The notes: generated by a model from the sequence alone, not told the origin. A stretch of 21,186 bases of DNA from Actinomycetota bacterium (GCA_005788585.1 SYBY01000459.1:1-21186), one strand, 5' to 3'; shown: positions 6,905 through 15,385, numbered from the stretch's first letter. Made by a program: numbers and translations.

Positions 6905-8155
6905 CTACGGCGACGCCACGGCGCGGTCATCCGTGCGTGGCCCCACGCGCAGTCCGTGGCCATCCGCGGACGACGCTGTCGGCAGCAGCCGCGACAGCAC
7001 CCCCGCCAGCAGCACGAACACCACCGACGCCCACAGACACGCCTCGAGCCCCTGCCACTGGTACAGCAGCCCCGAGAGCACCGTGCCCGTCAGCCGCCCG
7101 AACGCGTTGGCCATGTAGTAGAAGCCGACGTTCATCGCGACCTTGTCGCCGTCGGCGTAGGCGAGGATCAGGTACGAGTGCACCGCCGAGTTCATCGCGA
7201 AGATCACGCCGAACGCGATGAGCCCGACGACCAGCACGATGCTCGCGTCCGCCCCCGCCGCCAGCGCGATCGCGATGCCCGCCGGGAACGCGGCGAGCAC
7301 GAACGCCAGCCAGGTCGCGGTGCGCCCGTCCGGGTCGCGGACGAACCGCGGCGCCGTCGCCTGCACGATCCCGTAGCCGATCACCCAGACGGCGAGGAAC
7401 GTCCCGACCTCCCAGAAGCTCCACCCCAGGACCGTCCGCAGATACACCGGCAGGCCGACGACGAACCACACGTCGCGCGACGCGAACAGGAAGATCCGCG
7501 CCGCCGCCAGCAGGTTCACCGCGCGGCTGTTGGAGAACATGTGGCGGAACTTCGCCTGCGCGTCGGGCCGGCCCAGGTCGCCGCGCATCATCACGAGGAC
7601 GACCACCAGCGCGCTGCCGACCAGACCGGCAAGCACGAGCAGCGCGGTCTGGAAGCTCGTCAGCGTCAGCAGTGCGCCGCCGACGAAGAACCCGACGCCC
7701 TTCAGCGCGTTCTTCGAGCCCGTCAGGATCGCGACCCACGTGTAGAGCGAGCCCGGGGCGTCCTCGGGGACCACGAGCTTCACCGCGCTCTTCGAGCTCA
7801 TCTTCGTGAGGTCCTTCGCGATGCCGCTCAGGCCCTGCGACACCATCACGTACGGGACGACGAGCCACGGGTCGGGCGCCAGCGCCAGCATCCCGAGCGC
7901 GGCGAGCTGGACGCTCAGCCCGCCGAGCAGCGTGCTGCGCAGCCCGAACCGCGCGGCGAGGTAGCCCCCGACGAGGTTCGTGACGATGCCGAAGACCTCG
8001 TAGAAGAGGAACAGCATCGCGACCTCGAACGGGCTGAACCCCCGCTCGTAGAAGTAGAAGAGGACGAGCATGCGCAGCGCACCGTCGGTGACGGTGTCCG
8101 CCCAGTACGCGCCCGTGACGAGCGCGTAGTTGCGCAGGTCGCCCTCCTGCCTCAC
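6905..8155 (-). CDS. arsJ: ArsJ, MFS exporter of 1-arseno-3-phosphoglycerate
   Basis: 416 residues with roughly twelve membrane helices. GTG at 8155 overlaps the GAPDH stop in GTGA (8152-8155). The start [20 protein letters not shown] and the segments [31 protein letters not shown] and [19 protein letters not shown] are typical of ArsJ. In characterised systems ArsJ exports 1-arseno-3-phosphoglycerate, the unstable product formed when GAPDH uses arsenate instead of phosphate, and the product then falls apart outside. The upstream neighbour is exactly that GAPDH, which makes the call firm. The tail after the last helix ([18 protein letters not shown]) is hydrophilic and cytoplasmic. Confidence 0.93.
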   Translation of the reverse strand: MRQEGDLRNYALVTGAYWADTVTDGALRMLVLFYFYERGFSPFEVAMLFLFYEVFGIVTNLVGGYLAARFGLRSTLLGGLSVQLAALGMLALAPDPWLVVPYVMVSQGLSGIAKDLTKMSSKSAVKLVVPEDAPGSLYTWVAILTGSKNALKGVGFFVGGALLTLTSFQTALLVLAGLVGSALVVVLVMMRGDLGRPDAQAKFRHMFSNSRAVNLLAAARIFLFASRDVWFVVGLPVYLRTVLGWSFWEVGTFLAVWVIGYGIVQATAPRFVRDPDGRTATWLAFVLAAFPAGIAIALAAGADASIVLVVGLIAFGVIFAMNSAVHSYLILAYADGDKVAMNVGFYYMANAFGRLTGTVLSGLLYQWQGLEACLWASVVFVLLAGVLSRLLPTASSADGHGLRVGPRTDDRAVASP

Positions 8156-9156
8156 GGCAGCGACGCCCCGACGATCGCCGCCAGCTCGACGAGCCGGTTC
8201 GCGTAGCCCCACTCGGTGTCGTACCAGGCGAGCACCTTCACCTGGGTCTCGTCGATGACCATCGTCGACGGCGCGTCGACGATGCTCGACCGCGGGTCGT
8301 TGACGTAGTCCACGGAGACGAGCGGGCGCTCCTCGTAGCCGAGGATGCCGTCGAGCGCACCGGCGGCCGCGGCGCGCAACAGGCCGTTGACCTCGTCGAC
8401 GGTGGTGGGGCGCGCGACATCGAAGACGCAGTCGGTGAGCGACGCGTTGAGCAGCGGCACCCGCACGGCCAGGCCGTTCAGCTTGCCCTGCAGCTCGGGG
8501 AAGATGAGCGCGATCGCGGTGGCGCTGCCGGTCGTCGTCGGGATGAGCGACATGCCGGCGGCCCGTGCGCGTCGCAGGTCCTTGTGCGGGGCGTCGACGA
8601 TCGTCTGCGTGTTGGTGAGGTCGTGCAGCGTGGTGATCGCGCCGCGCTCGATGCCGAGGCCCTCGTGCAGCACCTTGACGACGGGCGCCAGGCAGTTCGT
8701 CGTGCACGAGGCGGCCGTGACGACGTCGAACACCTCAGGGTCGTACCGGCCGTCGTTGACGCCGACGACGACGTTCAGCGCCCGGTCGTCCTTCACCGGC
8801 GCGGCGACGACGACCTTGCGCACGCCCGCGTCGAAGTACGGCTGCAGCGACGCCATGGTGCGGAACTTCCCGCTGCACTCGAGCACGATGTCGACGCCCT
8901 CCCACGGCACGTCGCCGGGGGCGCCGTGGCTGCTGTGGGAGATCGCCGTCCCCTCGACGACGAGCTCGTCACCCTGCCCGCGGACGTCGCGGTCCCACCG
9001 CCCGTGGACGGAGTCGAACGTGAGCAGGTGGGCCGACGTGGCGGCGTCGGCGCGCAGCTCGTTGATGTGGGTGAACCTGAGGTCGGCGCGGCCCCAGGCG
9101 GCGCGGAGTGCCAGGCGCCCCATGCGCCCGAACCCGTTGATGGCGATGGTGGTCAC
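8152..9156 (-). CDS. gapdh: arsenate-detoxifying glyceraldehyde-3-phosphate dehydrogenase
   Basis: 334 residues from GTG at 9156. NAD-binding INGFGRMGR is at 6-14, the nucleophile C151 is in SCTTNCLAP, the general base H178 is in [10 protein letters not shown], and the phosphate-site segment TTTGSATA is at 207-214. It oxidises glyceraldehyde-3-phosphate with arsenate in place of phosphate, giving 1-arseno-3-phosphoglycerate for ArsJ. Gene order (first in the operon, overlapping arsJ by 4 bases) marks it as the specialised arsenic copy rather than the glycolytic enzyme. At the end of beta-2 it has NELRAD (32-37), with Glu where NAD-specific housekeeping enzymes usually have Asp. The start codon lies 7 bases after a TACCGT -10 box, so the message may have almost no leader. 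Confidence 0.92.
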   Translation of the reverse strand: MTTIAINGFGRMGRLALRAAWGRADLRFTHINELRADAATSAHLLTFDSVHGRWDRDVRGQGDELVVEGTAISHSSHGAPGDVPWEGVDIVLECSGKFRTMASLQPYFDAGVRKVVVAAPVKDDRALNVVVGVNDGRYDPEVFDVVTAASCTTNCLAPVVKVLHEGLGIERGAITTLHDLTNTQTIVDAPHKDLRRARAAGMSLIPTTTGSATAIALIFPELQGKLNGLAVRVPLLNASLTDCVFDVARPTTVDEVNGLLRAAAAGALDGILGYEERPLVSVDYVNDPRSSIVDAPSTMVIDETQVKVLAWYDTEWGYANRLVELAAIVGASLP

Positions 9157-9163
9157 ACCGCCG

Positions 9164-9193
9164 ACGGTATTCCATCGACAAACATCGCTGCAA
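9164..9193 (-). promoter_or_regulatory. promoter of the GAPDH-arsJ-osmC-acr3 operon
   Basis: On the minus strand TTGCAG (9193-9188), an 18-base spacer and TACCGT (9169-9164) fit a sigma-70-type promoter. Transcription would start near 9157, directly at the GTG of the GAPDH gene, predicting a leaderless message. The ArsR1 site at 9174-9189 fills the spacer, so binding would block RNA polymerase. Confidence 0.5.
9174..9189. promoter_or_regulatory. ArsR1 operator, GAPDH-operon side
   Basis: ATCGACA-AA-CATCGCT. The left arm matches the arm shared with the two sites at 9625-9640 and 9661-9676 (consensus ATCGACR-N2-TRTCRAT); the right arm is degenerate. It is the weakest of the three sites, which may mean weaker repression of this operon. 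Confidence 0.5.
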
Positions 9194-9254
9194 TGCCCGA
9201 TCACACGGTGTTCACATCCTCGCCGCAGCCGGGCCCGTGTGGCATGCTGGATCG

Positions 9255-9614
9255 ATGTCCGTCGATCTTGAGCTGACCCCGAAGACCAAGCGGCCCAAGG
9301 GCGAACCGTGCTGCGAGCCGATCGTCTACCCCGACGTCGACCGCGCCGGCGCGATCCGCATGGCCCAGCTGGCCAAGGCCCTCGGCGACCCCATCCGCCT
9401 CCAGCTCGTCGATGTTTTGCGCAAGCACGCCGGCCAGGTGTGCGTGTGCGAGCTCGTGCCGCTCTTCGACATCGCCCAGCCCACACTGAGCCACCACCTC
9501 AAGAAGCTGCGCGACGCCGGGATCGTCGACTCCGAGCGCCGCGGCCTGTGGGCCTACTACTACGTCGTGCCCGAGGCACTCGACCCGCTGGCGGCCTGGC
9601 TCGGCGACGCCTGA
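9255..9614 (+). CDS. arsR: ArsR-family arsenite-responsive repressor (ArsR1)
   Basis: 119 residues from ATG at 9255. The winged helix-turn-helix is clear: [21 protein letters not shown], then the recognition helix [20 protein letters not shown] (72-91) and the wing [10 protein letters not shown]. Candidate arsenite ligands are C19-C20 near the N-terminus and C63/C65 in VCVCELV. This CC plus CxC layout is like the Corynebacterium glutamicum ArsR type, where an N-terminal Cys pair of one subunit joins a Cys of the DNA-binding helix region. Arsenite binding would release DNA. It is divergent from the GAPDH operon and 78 bases upstream of arsM1, and probably controls both. I could not identify its own promoter with confidence. 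Confidence 0.9.
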   Translation: MSVDLELTPKTKRPKGEPCCEPIVYPDVDRAGAIRMAQLAKALGDPIRLQLVDVLRKHAGQVCVCELVPLFDIAQPTLSHHLKKLRDAGIVDSERRGLWAYYYVVPEALDPLAAWLGDA

Positions 9615-9624
9615 CGCGCCTCGC

Positions 9625-9640
9625 ATTGACATTCGTCGAT
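9625..9640. promoter_or_regulatory. ArsR1 operator upstream of arsM1
   Basis: ATTGACA-TT-CGTCGAT is a near-perfect inverted repeat (read on the minus strand, ATCGACG-AA-TGTCAAT). It overlaps the -35 box TTGACA of the arsM1 promoter. It pairs with a second site centred 36 bases downstream. Confidence 0.7.
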
Positions 9641-9654
9641 GTAGTCCCTAGCGT
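9627..9654 (+). promoter_or_regulatory. arsM1 promoter
   Basis: A perfect -35 TTGACA (9627-9632), a 16-base spacer and TAGCGT (9649-9654) as -10. The predicted start of transcription is near 9661, which is the first base of the second operator. Both operators flank the core promoter, a tight repression layout. Confidence 0.65.
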
Positions 9655-9660
9655 GGCCAC

Positions 9661-9676
9661 ATCGACGTCTATCGAT
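9661..9676. promoter_or_regulatory. ArsR1 operator over the arsM1 transcription start
   Basis: ATCGACG-TC-TATCGAT is an inverted repeat with 7-base arms and one mismatch, the same family as 9625-9640. It ends 16 bases before the arsM1 ATG. A ribosome site GGAG follows at 9681-9684. Confidence 0.7.
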
Positions 9677-9692
9677 CTATGGAGTCCTGCTC

Positions 9693-10559
9693 ATGTCCGA
9701 CTGCTGCTCGACCGACACCCAGGCGACCTGTTGCGAGCCGACCGAGAAGGCCACGTGCTGCGGCGAGGAGACCTCCGGCTCCAGCTCATGCGGATGCGCC
9801 GCCGGACGTGACGAGAGCGAGATCCGCGAGGCCGTCCGCTCGCGCTACGCCGCCGCTGCCATCGCGGTGACGGACGGCCCGGACGCCGCGGCCTGCTGCG
9901 GCGAGGCGGCCGTGATCACCGACGAGCAGGCGGAGGTCTTCGGCGCCGCGCTCTACGGCAGCGACGCCGACGCCCTGCCTGACGCCGCCACGATGGCGTC
10001 GCTCGGGTGCGGCAACCCCACCGCCGTCGCCGAACTGCACGAGGGCGAGACCGTGCTCGACCTCGGCTCGGGCGGCGGCATCGACGTCCTGCTCTCGGCC
10101 CGTCGCGTCGGCCCCACGGGGAAGGCCTACGGGCTCGACATGACCGACGAGATGCTCGACCTCGCGCGGCGCAACCAGGAGCAGGCGGGCGTCGAGAACG
10201 TGGAGTGGCTGCGCGGCGAGATCGAGGCCATCCCGCTCCCCGCGTCGTCGGTCGACGTCGTCATCAGCAACTGCGTCATCAACCTCTCCGCCGACAAGGC
10301 GCAGGTCCTGCGCGAGGTCGCCCGGGTCTTGCGGCCCGGCGGGCGGGTGGCCGTCAGCGACGTCGTCGCCGACCCGGAGATGGACGACGCCACCCGCGCC
10401 GACATGCAGCAGTACACCGGCTGCATCGCGGGTGCGCTGACCGCCGAGGACTACCGCTCGCTGCTCGGTGCGGCGGGTCTCACCGGCATCGAGGTCCAGG
10501 AGACGCACCGCGTCCACGAGTTCGCGGCGTCGGCCATCATCCGTGCGCGCCGGCCGTAG
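9693..10559 (+). CDS. arsM: arsenite S-adenosylmethionine methyltransferase with Cys-rich N-terminus (ArsM1)
   Basis: 288 residues; ATG at 9693 with GGAG 8 bases upstream. The SAM motif [12 protein letters not shown] is at 122-133. The two catalytic arsenic-binding Cys are C194 (SNCVINLS) and C244 (YTGCIAGAL), 50 residues apart. The CC pair at 68-69 (AACCGE) is in the position of the third conserved Cys of well-studied ArsM enzymes. It converts arsenite to methylated trivalent species in the cytoplasm, ending in volatile forms. The first 35 residues carry CC pairs at 4-5, 13-14 and 22-23, then C33 and C35. This is an unusual cluster that could capture arsenite or bind another metal. The C-terminus ([12 protein letters not shown]) is typical. 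It is controlled by ArsR1 through two operators. Confidence 0.92.
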   Translation: MSDCCSTDTQATCCEPTEKATCCGEETSGSSSCGCAAGRDESEIREAVRSRYAAAAIAVTDGPDAAACCGEAAVITDEQAEVFGAALYGSDADALPDAATMASLGCGNPTAVAELHEGETVLDLGSGGGIDVLLSARRVGPTGKAYGLDMTDEMLDLARRNQEQAGVENVEWLRGEIEAIPLPASSVDVVISNCVINLSADKAQVLREVARVLRPGGRVAVSDVVADPEMDDATRADMQQYTGCIAGALTAEDYRSLLGAAGLTGIEVQETHRVHEFAASAIIRARRP

Positions 10560-11415
10560 CCGCCGCGTTGCGGCCGTACATGACGCGCGCGAAGATGCCG
10601 GCGGTCACCAGCATGAACGAGCTGTAGACGGCCGCGGGGACGGCGAGCTCCTCGTTGACCGACGCGCCGATCGCCACCGCGAGCGCCGCGTTGTGGACGC
10701 CCAGCTCGATCGCGATCGCGGTGGACTGCGGGCCGTCCAGGCGCACGACCCGCGCCGCGGTGTAACTCACCGACATCGCCGCCAGGTTCAGCGCCAGGGC
10801 GGCGGCGAACACGATGCCGATGTTGTCGAGCACCGTCTCGGTCTGCGACGCGACCGCCGCGACGACCACGACGCCGAACGTGCCCAGCGCCACCCGCTTG
10901 ATCTGGCGCTCGTGCGCAGCGATCCACTCCGGGCGGCGCGCCGCGAACGTCATCCCGGCGGCCAGTGGCAGCGCGATGCCCAGCGTCACGCGCGCGACGA
11001 TGCGCGGCATCGACAGGTCGTCGGCCAGCTCGTCCGCGCCGAAGACCTCCGTCGCCAGGCCCAGGTAGAAGGGCACCGTGACCACCGACAGCGCGCTGCT
11101 GACGCCGGTCATGGTGACCGACAGCGCGGTGTCCCCTCGGGCCAGGTGCGTGAGGAGGTTGGCGAACGCGCCGCCGGGCGCGGCGCCGAGGAGCACGAGC
11201 CCGGCGGCCAGCACCGGGTCCAGGCCGAACAGCTCCGCCATGGCGAACGCCAGCAGCGGGGCGATCAGCAGCAGGTTCACCATGCCGACCGCCACCCCGC
11301 GCGGCGCGGTGACGACGCGCTTGAAGTCCGCGACCGTCAGCGACGTGCCGAGCGCGAACATGATGACCGCCAGCCCCGCCGTGAGGAAGCCGGTCGCAAC
11401 GGGAGACGCCTCCAT
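10537..11415 (-). CDS. bile acid:sodium symporter (BASS) family carrier
   Basis: 292 residues with about nine or ten membrane helices. ATG at 11415 gives MEASPVATGFLTAGLAVIMF. The conserved BASS segments are visible: LGAAPGGAFANLLTHLARGD in the first half, and the second half's polar, helix-breaking ELGVHNAALAVAIGAS. The fold is that of ACR3, a distant relative, but the ACR3 arsenic Cys motif (ARCIAMV) is absent, so I do not call it an arsenite pump. Family members carry organic anions such as bile acids, pyruvate or pantothenate with sodium. Its last 23 bases overlap the end of arsM1 on the opposite strand, and it diverges from the DHA2 pump. A possible -10 box TAGGGT lies at 11430-11425 on the minus strand. 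Export or uptake of methylated arsenicals is possible but unproven. Confidence 0.82.
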   Translation of the reverse strand: MEASPVATGFLTAGLAVIMFALGTSLTVADFKRVVTAPRGVAVGMVNLLLIAPLLAFAMAELFGLDPVLAAGLVLLGAAPGGAFANLLTHLARGDTALSVTMTGVSSALSVVTVPFYLGLATEVFGADELADDLSMPRIVARVTLGIALPLAAGMTFAARRPEWIAAHERQIKRVALGTFGVVVVAAVASQTETVLDNIGIVFAAALALNLAAMSVSYTAARVVRLDGPQSTAIAIELGVHNAALAVAIGASVNEELAVPAAVYSSFMLVTAGIFARVMYGRNAAATAGAHG

Positions 11416-11468
11416 GCGTCGCCGACCCTATCCGTGTTCGGCGGTGCGAGTGCGATGCTGCGCCGCGC

Positions 11469-12857
11469 ATGACCGGCCGGCGCCTGCTGATCCTCCTCAT
11501 CACGACGGCGTGTACGGCGCTGCTATTGCTCGACGTCACCGCCGTGAACGTGGCGCTGCCGGCGCTGCGGCGTGACCTGGACGCGTCGTTCGCGGAGCTG
11601 CAGTGGGTCATCGACGCGTACGCGCTCGCGCTCGCGGCGGGCCTGCTGACCGCCGGGGTGCTGGCCGACCGCTACGGCCGGCGCCTCGTCCTGCTCGTCG
11701 GCCTGGCCGCGTTCACGGCGGCGTCGCTCGCCTGCGCGCTGGCCACCAGCGGCACCGCCCTGGACCTCGCCCGCGCCGCCCAGGGTCTCGGCGCGGCCGC
11801 GATGTCCGCGGCGGTCCTCGCCGTGCTCGCCCACGAGTTCCAGGGCCGGGACCGCGGCCTGGCGTTCGGCATCTGGGGCGCGGCGACCGGCGCGGCGCTC
11901 GCGATCGGCCCGCTCGTCGGCGGCGTCATCGTGGACGGGCCGGGGTGGCGGTGGGTCTTCGCCATTAACCTGCCGCTCGGCGCGCTGCTGCTGGCGGCCG
12001 GCCTGCGGTGGCTCCCGGAGTCCCGCGACCCCCACCCGCGCGCGCTGGACCTGCTCGGGCTGATCACGTTCGCGGGCGCCTGCGTCCTCGGGGCGTTCGC
12101 GCTCATCCGGGGCAATCCCGACGGCTGGACCAGCGCGACCGTCCTGCTCACCGGCGCGGGGTCGCTGACGCTGCTGGCTGCGTTCGTCGTGGTCGAGCGG
12201 CGCGTCGCGGACCCCATGCTCCCCGTGTCCCTCATGCGCACCCGCGGCCTGAGCGGCGCGGTCCTCGTCGCGTTCGCCCAGTCCGTCGTCATCTACCCGA
12301 TGCTGCTGTTCCTCGCGATCTATCTCCAGGAGGGCCTGCGCCATTCGCCGACCGAGGCCGGCCTGCGGCTCCTGCCGATCACGCTCGTCCTGTTCGCGGT
12401 CGCGCCGGTGTCGGGCCGGCTGACCGTACGGGTGCCACTGCGCGTTCCGCTCGTCGCCGGGCTCCTGCTCGCCGGCGCGAGCATGCTGCTCATGCGCGGC
12501 GGCGTCGGCGACGGCGCAACGACGTGGGACGGCCTGCTCCCCGGGTTCCTCGTCGCCGGCCTGGCCATCGGCGTCATCAGCCCGGCGCTGGCGTCCGCGA
12601 TGGTCGCCGCGCTGCCGGTGCAGCGCAGCGGCCTGTCGTCGGGGCTGACGAACACCGCGCGTCAGCTCGGCATCGCCGTCGGGATCGCCGCGCTGGGCGC
12701 GCTCTTCGAGCACGAACTCGGAGCGGCCGCGACGCTCGCGGACTTCGCGGCGGCACTCGACGCGGTGCTGCTCGCGGCCGCGATCGTGGCGCTGGTCAGC
12801 GCGGTCCCGTCGTGGCTGCTGCTGGGGCGGCTGTCCGGGCTGCCGGACGAGGCGTGA
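11469..12857 (+). CDS. DHA2-family (14-TM) MFS efflux pump
   Basis: 462 residues. Typical drug:proton antiporter-2 motifs are LLLDVTAVNVALPALRRDL (motif D1, 19-37), WVIDAYALALAAG, GVLADRYGRRLVL (motif A, after TM2), and AIGPLVGGVI (motif C, the antiporter signature). LSSGLTNTARQLGIAVGIA lies in the last third. Fourteen helices fit the length. Members such as EmrB and QacA expel hydrophobic or cationic compounds. It is divergent from the BASS gene with a 53-base gap. It overlaps the converging MFS gene by 62 bases at the 3' end. The substrate cannot be read from sequence; its position suggests organoarsenicals or arsenic-thiol conjugates, but it may simply have been carried with the island. 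Confidence 0.85.
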   Translation: MTGRRLLILLITTACTALLLLDVTAVNVALPALRRDLDASFAELQWVIDAYALALAAGLLTAGVLADRYGRRLVLLVGLAAFTAASLACALATSGTALDLARAAQGLGAAAMSAAVLAVLAHEFQGRDRGLAFGIWGAATGAALAIGPLVGGVIVDGPGWRWVFAINLPLGALLLAAGLRWLPESRDPHPRALDLLGLITFAGACVLGAFALIRGNPDGWTSATVLLTGAGSLTLLAAFVVVERRVADPMLPVSLMRTRGLSGAVLVAFAQSVVIYPMLLFLAIYLQEGLRHSPTEAGLRLLPITLVLFAVAPVSGRLTVRVPLRVPLVAGLLLAGASMLLMRGGVGDGATTWDGLLPGFLVAGLAIGVISPALASAMVAALPVQRSGLSSGLTNTARQLGIAVGIAALGALFEHELGAAATLADFAAALDAVLLAAAIVALVSAVPSWLLLGRLSGLPDEA

Positions 12858-14016
12858 CACCGGCGCGCAGCGCCAGCCCGGCCGCCGTGACGGCGAGCAG
12901 CACGAGCGCCCAGACCAGCGCCTCGTAGCCGGCGGAGGCCGCGATCAGCGCGGCGAGCACCGGCGCGGCAGCGCGCGCCGCCGTGGTGGCCGCGGCGGAG
13001 ACGCCCGCGATCGTGCCGTACGCGCCGGTGCCGTACAGGTCCGCCAGCGCCGTCGCCCGGGCCAGCGTCGCCATGCCGTTGCCCGCGCCGAGTATCACCA
13101 GCCCGGCGACGGTCAGCGGCCCGACCGGCGATGCGACCACGACCGTCAGCCCGGCCGCGACGAGCCCGAACACCGCCGCGCTCGCGGTCGCCGGGGCCAG
13201 ACGGGCGGCGAGCGGGCCGAACAGGAGCCGCCCGGGGATCTGGGAGACCCCGACGAGACCGACCGCGAACGCCGCCCAGCCGGCGCTCACGCCGCGCTCG
13301 ATGAGGTACGGGATCGCGTGGAGCATCATCGCCATCGCCGCCGCAGTCGCCAGGACGAAGCCCGCGGACAGCAGCCAGAACCCGCTGCTGCGCAGCACGT
13401 CGCCCGCGGGCGCGCTCGCCGGGGCCGCGATGCGCCCGTCCTCCTCCGGATCCCCGAGCGCGAGCGCGTGCAGCGGCACCGTGATGACCGCGAGCACGAC
13501 GGCCAGCGTGACGAGCGCGTCCCGCCAGCCGAACGCGTCGACCAGCAGCTGCGACAGCGGCAGGAAGATGAAGCTCGCCAGCGCGCCGAACAGCGTGAGG
13601 ATCGTCATCGCCCGCCGCCGCTCACCCGGATGCGGGTGGTGCTTGGCGAGGACGGTGAACGCGGGCTCGTAGAGCACCATGGCCATCACGACACCGATGC
13701 CGAGCCAGACCGCGTACAGGCCCGTGAGGCTCTCGACCCGCGACCACGCCAGCACGAGCAGGACGCCCGCCGCCGAGCCGGCGGTCATGAGGCCGCGCGG
13801 GCCGCGCCGGTCGAGGTAGCGCCCGACCGCCACACCGGCGATCGCCGACACGAGAATCCCCGCGGAGAAGGCGCCCGCGAGCTGCGCGGCGCTCGCGCCG
13901 AGGGCATCGCCCATCGGCGCGAGGAAGACCGCGAACGCGTAGTAGAGGATCCCCCACGACACGAGCTCGGTGACGGACAGCGCGCCGGTCACGACCGGCG
14001 CGCGCCGCACCCGCAT
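12796..14016 (-). CDS. 12-TM MFS transporter coupled to ArsO (ArsK-like candidate)
   Basis: 406 residues. ATG at 14016 shares one base with the ArsO stop (TGATG), so the two are co-translated. An upstream ATG at 14070 would add 18 Arg/Gly-rich residues inside arsO and is less likely. The start VTGALSVTELVSWGILYYAF, motif A-like GRYLDRRGPRGLM and PHPGERRRAMTILTLFGALA are typical of a widespread actinobacterial MFS group. MFS pumps linked to ars genes, such as ArsK, export trivalent arsenicals and antimonials. Translational coupling to a flavin monooxygenase-like protein suggests that this pump exports what ArsO makes or binds. The exact substrate, and whether it belongs with ArsK, cannot be settled here. 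The tail RPAARTAAPAAATTGPR is low complexity. Confidence 0.78.
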   Translation of the reverse strand: MRVRRAPVVTGALSVTELVSWGILYYAFAVFLAPMGDALGASAAQLAGAFSAGILVSAIAGVAVGRYLDRRGPRGLMTAGSAAGVLLVLAWSRVESLTGLYAVWLGIGVVMAMVLYEPAFTVLAKHHPHPGERRRAMTILTLFGALASFIFLPLSQLLVDAFGWRDALVTLAVVLAVITVPLHALALGDPEEDGRIAAPASAPAGDVLRSSGFWLLSAGFVLATAAAMAMMLHAIPYLIERGVSAGWAAFAVGLVGVSQIPGRLLFGPLAARLAPATASAAVFGLVAAGLTVVVASPVGPLTVAGLVILGAGNGMATLARATALADLYGTGAYGTIAGVSAAATTAARAAAPVLAALIAASAGYEALVWALVLLAVTAAGLALRAGVTPRPAARTAAPAAATTGPR

Positions 14017-15341
14017 CAGCCCGCCGCGAGTGCCGGGGCGTCCGCGTGCGGCGACCCCGAGCCGCAGCACGCCGCGGGCGCCTGAGTCTCGGCCGCCACA
14101 GGCGCCGAGCGGCTGCAGACGCCGGTCTCCGGGAGCACGAAGTCGACCCGCCGCGCGGCCTCCCAGTCGCCGTCGATCGCCGCGACGACCGAGCGGACCT
14201 GCTCGTACCCCGTCCGCAGGAGGAACGTCGGCGCCCGGCCGTAGCTCTTCATCCCGACGATGAACACGCCCTCGTCGGGATGCGCCAGCTCCTCGGCACC
14301 GTGCGGCGGCACCGACCCGCAGGAGTGCACGTTCGGATCGATGAGCGGTGCAAGCCTGCGTGCCGCTTCGACGCGATCGTCGAGGTCGAGGCGCAGCTCG
14401 GACAGCAGCCCCAGATCGGGACGGAATCCGGTCGCCGCGATGACCTCGTCGGCGACGATCTCCCGGTCGCCGTCGGCCAGGACGATCCTGTCGCCGCCGC
14501 GGCGGACCTCGCGCGTGGAGAACCCGGCGTGGAGCTCGATCGCTCCGTCTTCGACCAGACCGCGCACCGCGTCGCCCAGCGCGCCGCGCGCGGGCAGCTG
14601 GTCAGCCCCGCCACCGCCGTACTTGCGACCGGGCGCGCCACCGCGGATGGCCCACGCCACCTCGGTCGCCGCCGCGGACTGGCGCAGCGCGACGAGGTCG
14701 AGGATGACGTTGAACGCCGAGTGCCCGCTCCCCACGACGACCGTCCGCTTGCCCGAGTAGCGCGAGCGCGCTGCCCCGAGCACGTCCGGGATCCCGGACG
14801 CGATCCGATCGGCGTGCGCCTCCTCACCGGCGGCGGGCACGCCGCCGGCGCCCAGCGGGTTTGGGGTGTTCCAGGTCCCGGACGCGTCGATCACCGCGCG
14901 GGCCAGCACGCGGCGCTGCCGGCCGTCGCGCTCGACGACGAGCTCGTACGGCGCGTCGTCGCGACCCGCGTCCTTGAGCTTGTCCACGCCGGCGCGGGTG
15001 ACGCGCACGACGCGGGTCTCGAGTTCCAGCCGGGACGCGATCGCCGGCAGCCCCGCGAGCGGTTCGAGGTAGTCCTCGACGAGCTCGCGGCCGCTCGGGT
15101 ACGCCGTCCGGTCGGGTGCCTGCCATCCGCCGTCCTCGAGCAGGCGCACGGCGACGGGATCGAGGTTGAACTCCCACGGGCTGAAGATCCGGACGTGCGC
15201 CCACGAGAGGACGCTGGCCCCGACGTCCTCCCCGGCCTCGAAGACGAGCGGATCAAGCCCGCGGTCGAGCAGGTGGGCGGCGGCGGCGAGACCGGTGGGG
15301 CCGGCGCCGATGACGGCGACGGGCAGCTCTGCGTGCGACAT
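14016..15341 (-). CDS. arsO: ArsO-type FAD/NADPH-dependent monooxygenase-like flavoprotein
   Basis: 441 residues; ATG at 15341 with AGGAG 9 bases upstream (15355-15351 on the minus strand). The FAD-binding GAGPTGLAAA is at 12-21, the NADPH-binding GSGHSAFN at 204-211, and the family's ATGFRPD at 303-309. The C-terminal FIVGMKSYGRAPTFLLRTGYEQVR fits the arsenic-island group known as ArsO, first noted in Streptomyces ars clusters. The end carries PETGVCS (C409) and ACCGSG (C425, C426), a mobile Cys-rich tail that could hold a trivalent arsenical near the flavin. The reaction is not established; oxidation of trivalent arsenicals or a thiol-linked role are both possible. It lies first in an operon with the MFS pump and is controlled by ArsR2. 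Confidence 0.85.
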   Translation of the reverse strand: MSHAELPVAVIGAGPTGLAAAAHLLDRGLDPLVFEAGEDVGASVLSWAHVRIFSPWEFNLDPVAVRLLEDGGWQAPDRTAYPSGRELVEDYLEPLAGLPAIASRLELETRVVRVTRAGVDKLKDAGRDDAPYELVVERDGRQRRVLARAVIDASGTWNTPNPLGAGGVPAAGEEAHADRIASGIPDVLGAARSRYSGKRTVVVGSGHSAFNVILDLVALRQSAAATEVAWAIRGGAPGRKYGGGGADQLPARGALGDAVRGLVEDGAIELHAGFSTREVRRGGDRIVLADGDREIVADEVIAATGFRPDLGLLSELRLDLDDRVEAARRLAPLIDPNVHSCGSVPPHGAEELAHPDEGVFIVGMKSYGRAPTFLLRTGYEQVRSVVAAIDGDWEAARRVDFVLPETGVCSRSAPVAAETQAPAACCGSGSPHADAPALAAG

Positions 15342-15358
15342 GGTGGTGCGCTCCTGAC

Positions 15359-15374
15359 ATTGAAATGTTTCGAT
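15359..15374. promoter_or_regulatory. ArsR2 operator, arsO leader side
   Basis: On the minus strand ATCGAAA-CA-TTTCAAT, an inverted repeat with 7-base arms and one mismatch. It lies just after the predicted arsO transcription start and 4 bases before the ribosome site. It differs from the ArsR1 family by AAA/TTT in place of ACR/TRT. Confidence 0.68.
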
Positions 15375-15385
15375 GCGTTGGGCAC

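Noticed and set aside
6866..8206. 446-residue open frame opposite arsJ
   Set aside because: It is rich in Arg, His, Glu and Gln with no domain, and mirrors the codon pattern of arsJ; a shadow.
10548..10580. Hairpin-like CGGCCG repeats at the arsM1/BASS overlap as a terminator
   Set aside because: Only about 5 pairs form and they fall inside coding sequence; such matches are frequent at this GC content.
10537..11415. Calling the BASS protein a second arsenite pump
   Set aside because: The ACR3 Cys motif (ARCIAMV) and the NNFE segment are missing, so only the distant fold is shared.
11523..12860. 445-residue open frame opposite the DHA2 pump
   Set aside because: It is extremely Arg/Glu/Gln/Asp-rich without structure; a shadow of the pump's hydrophobic codons.
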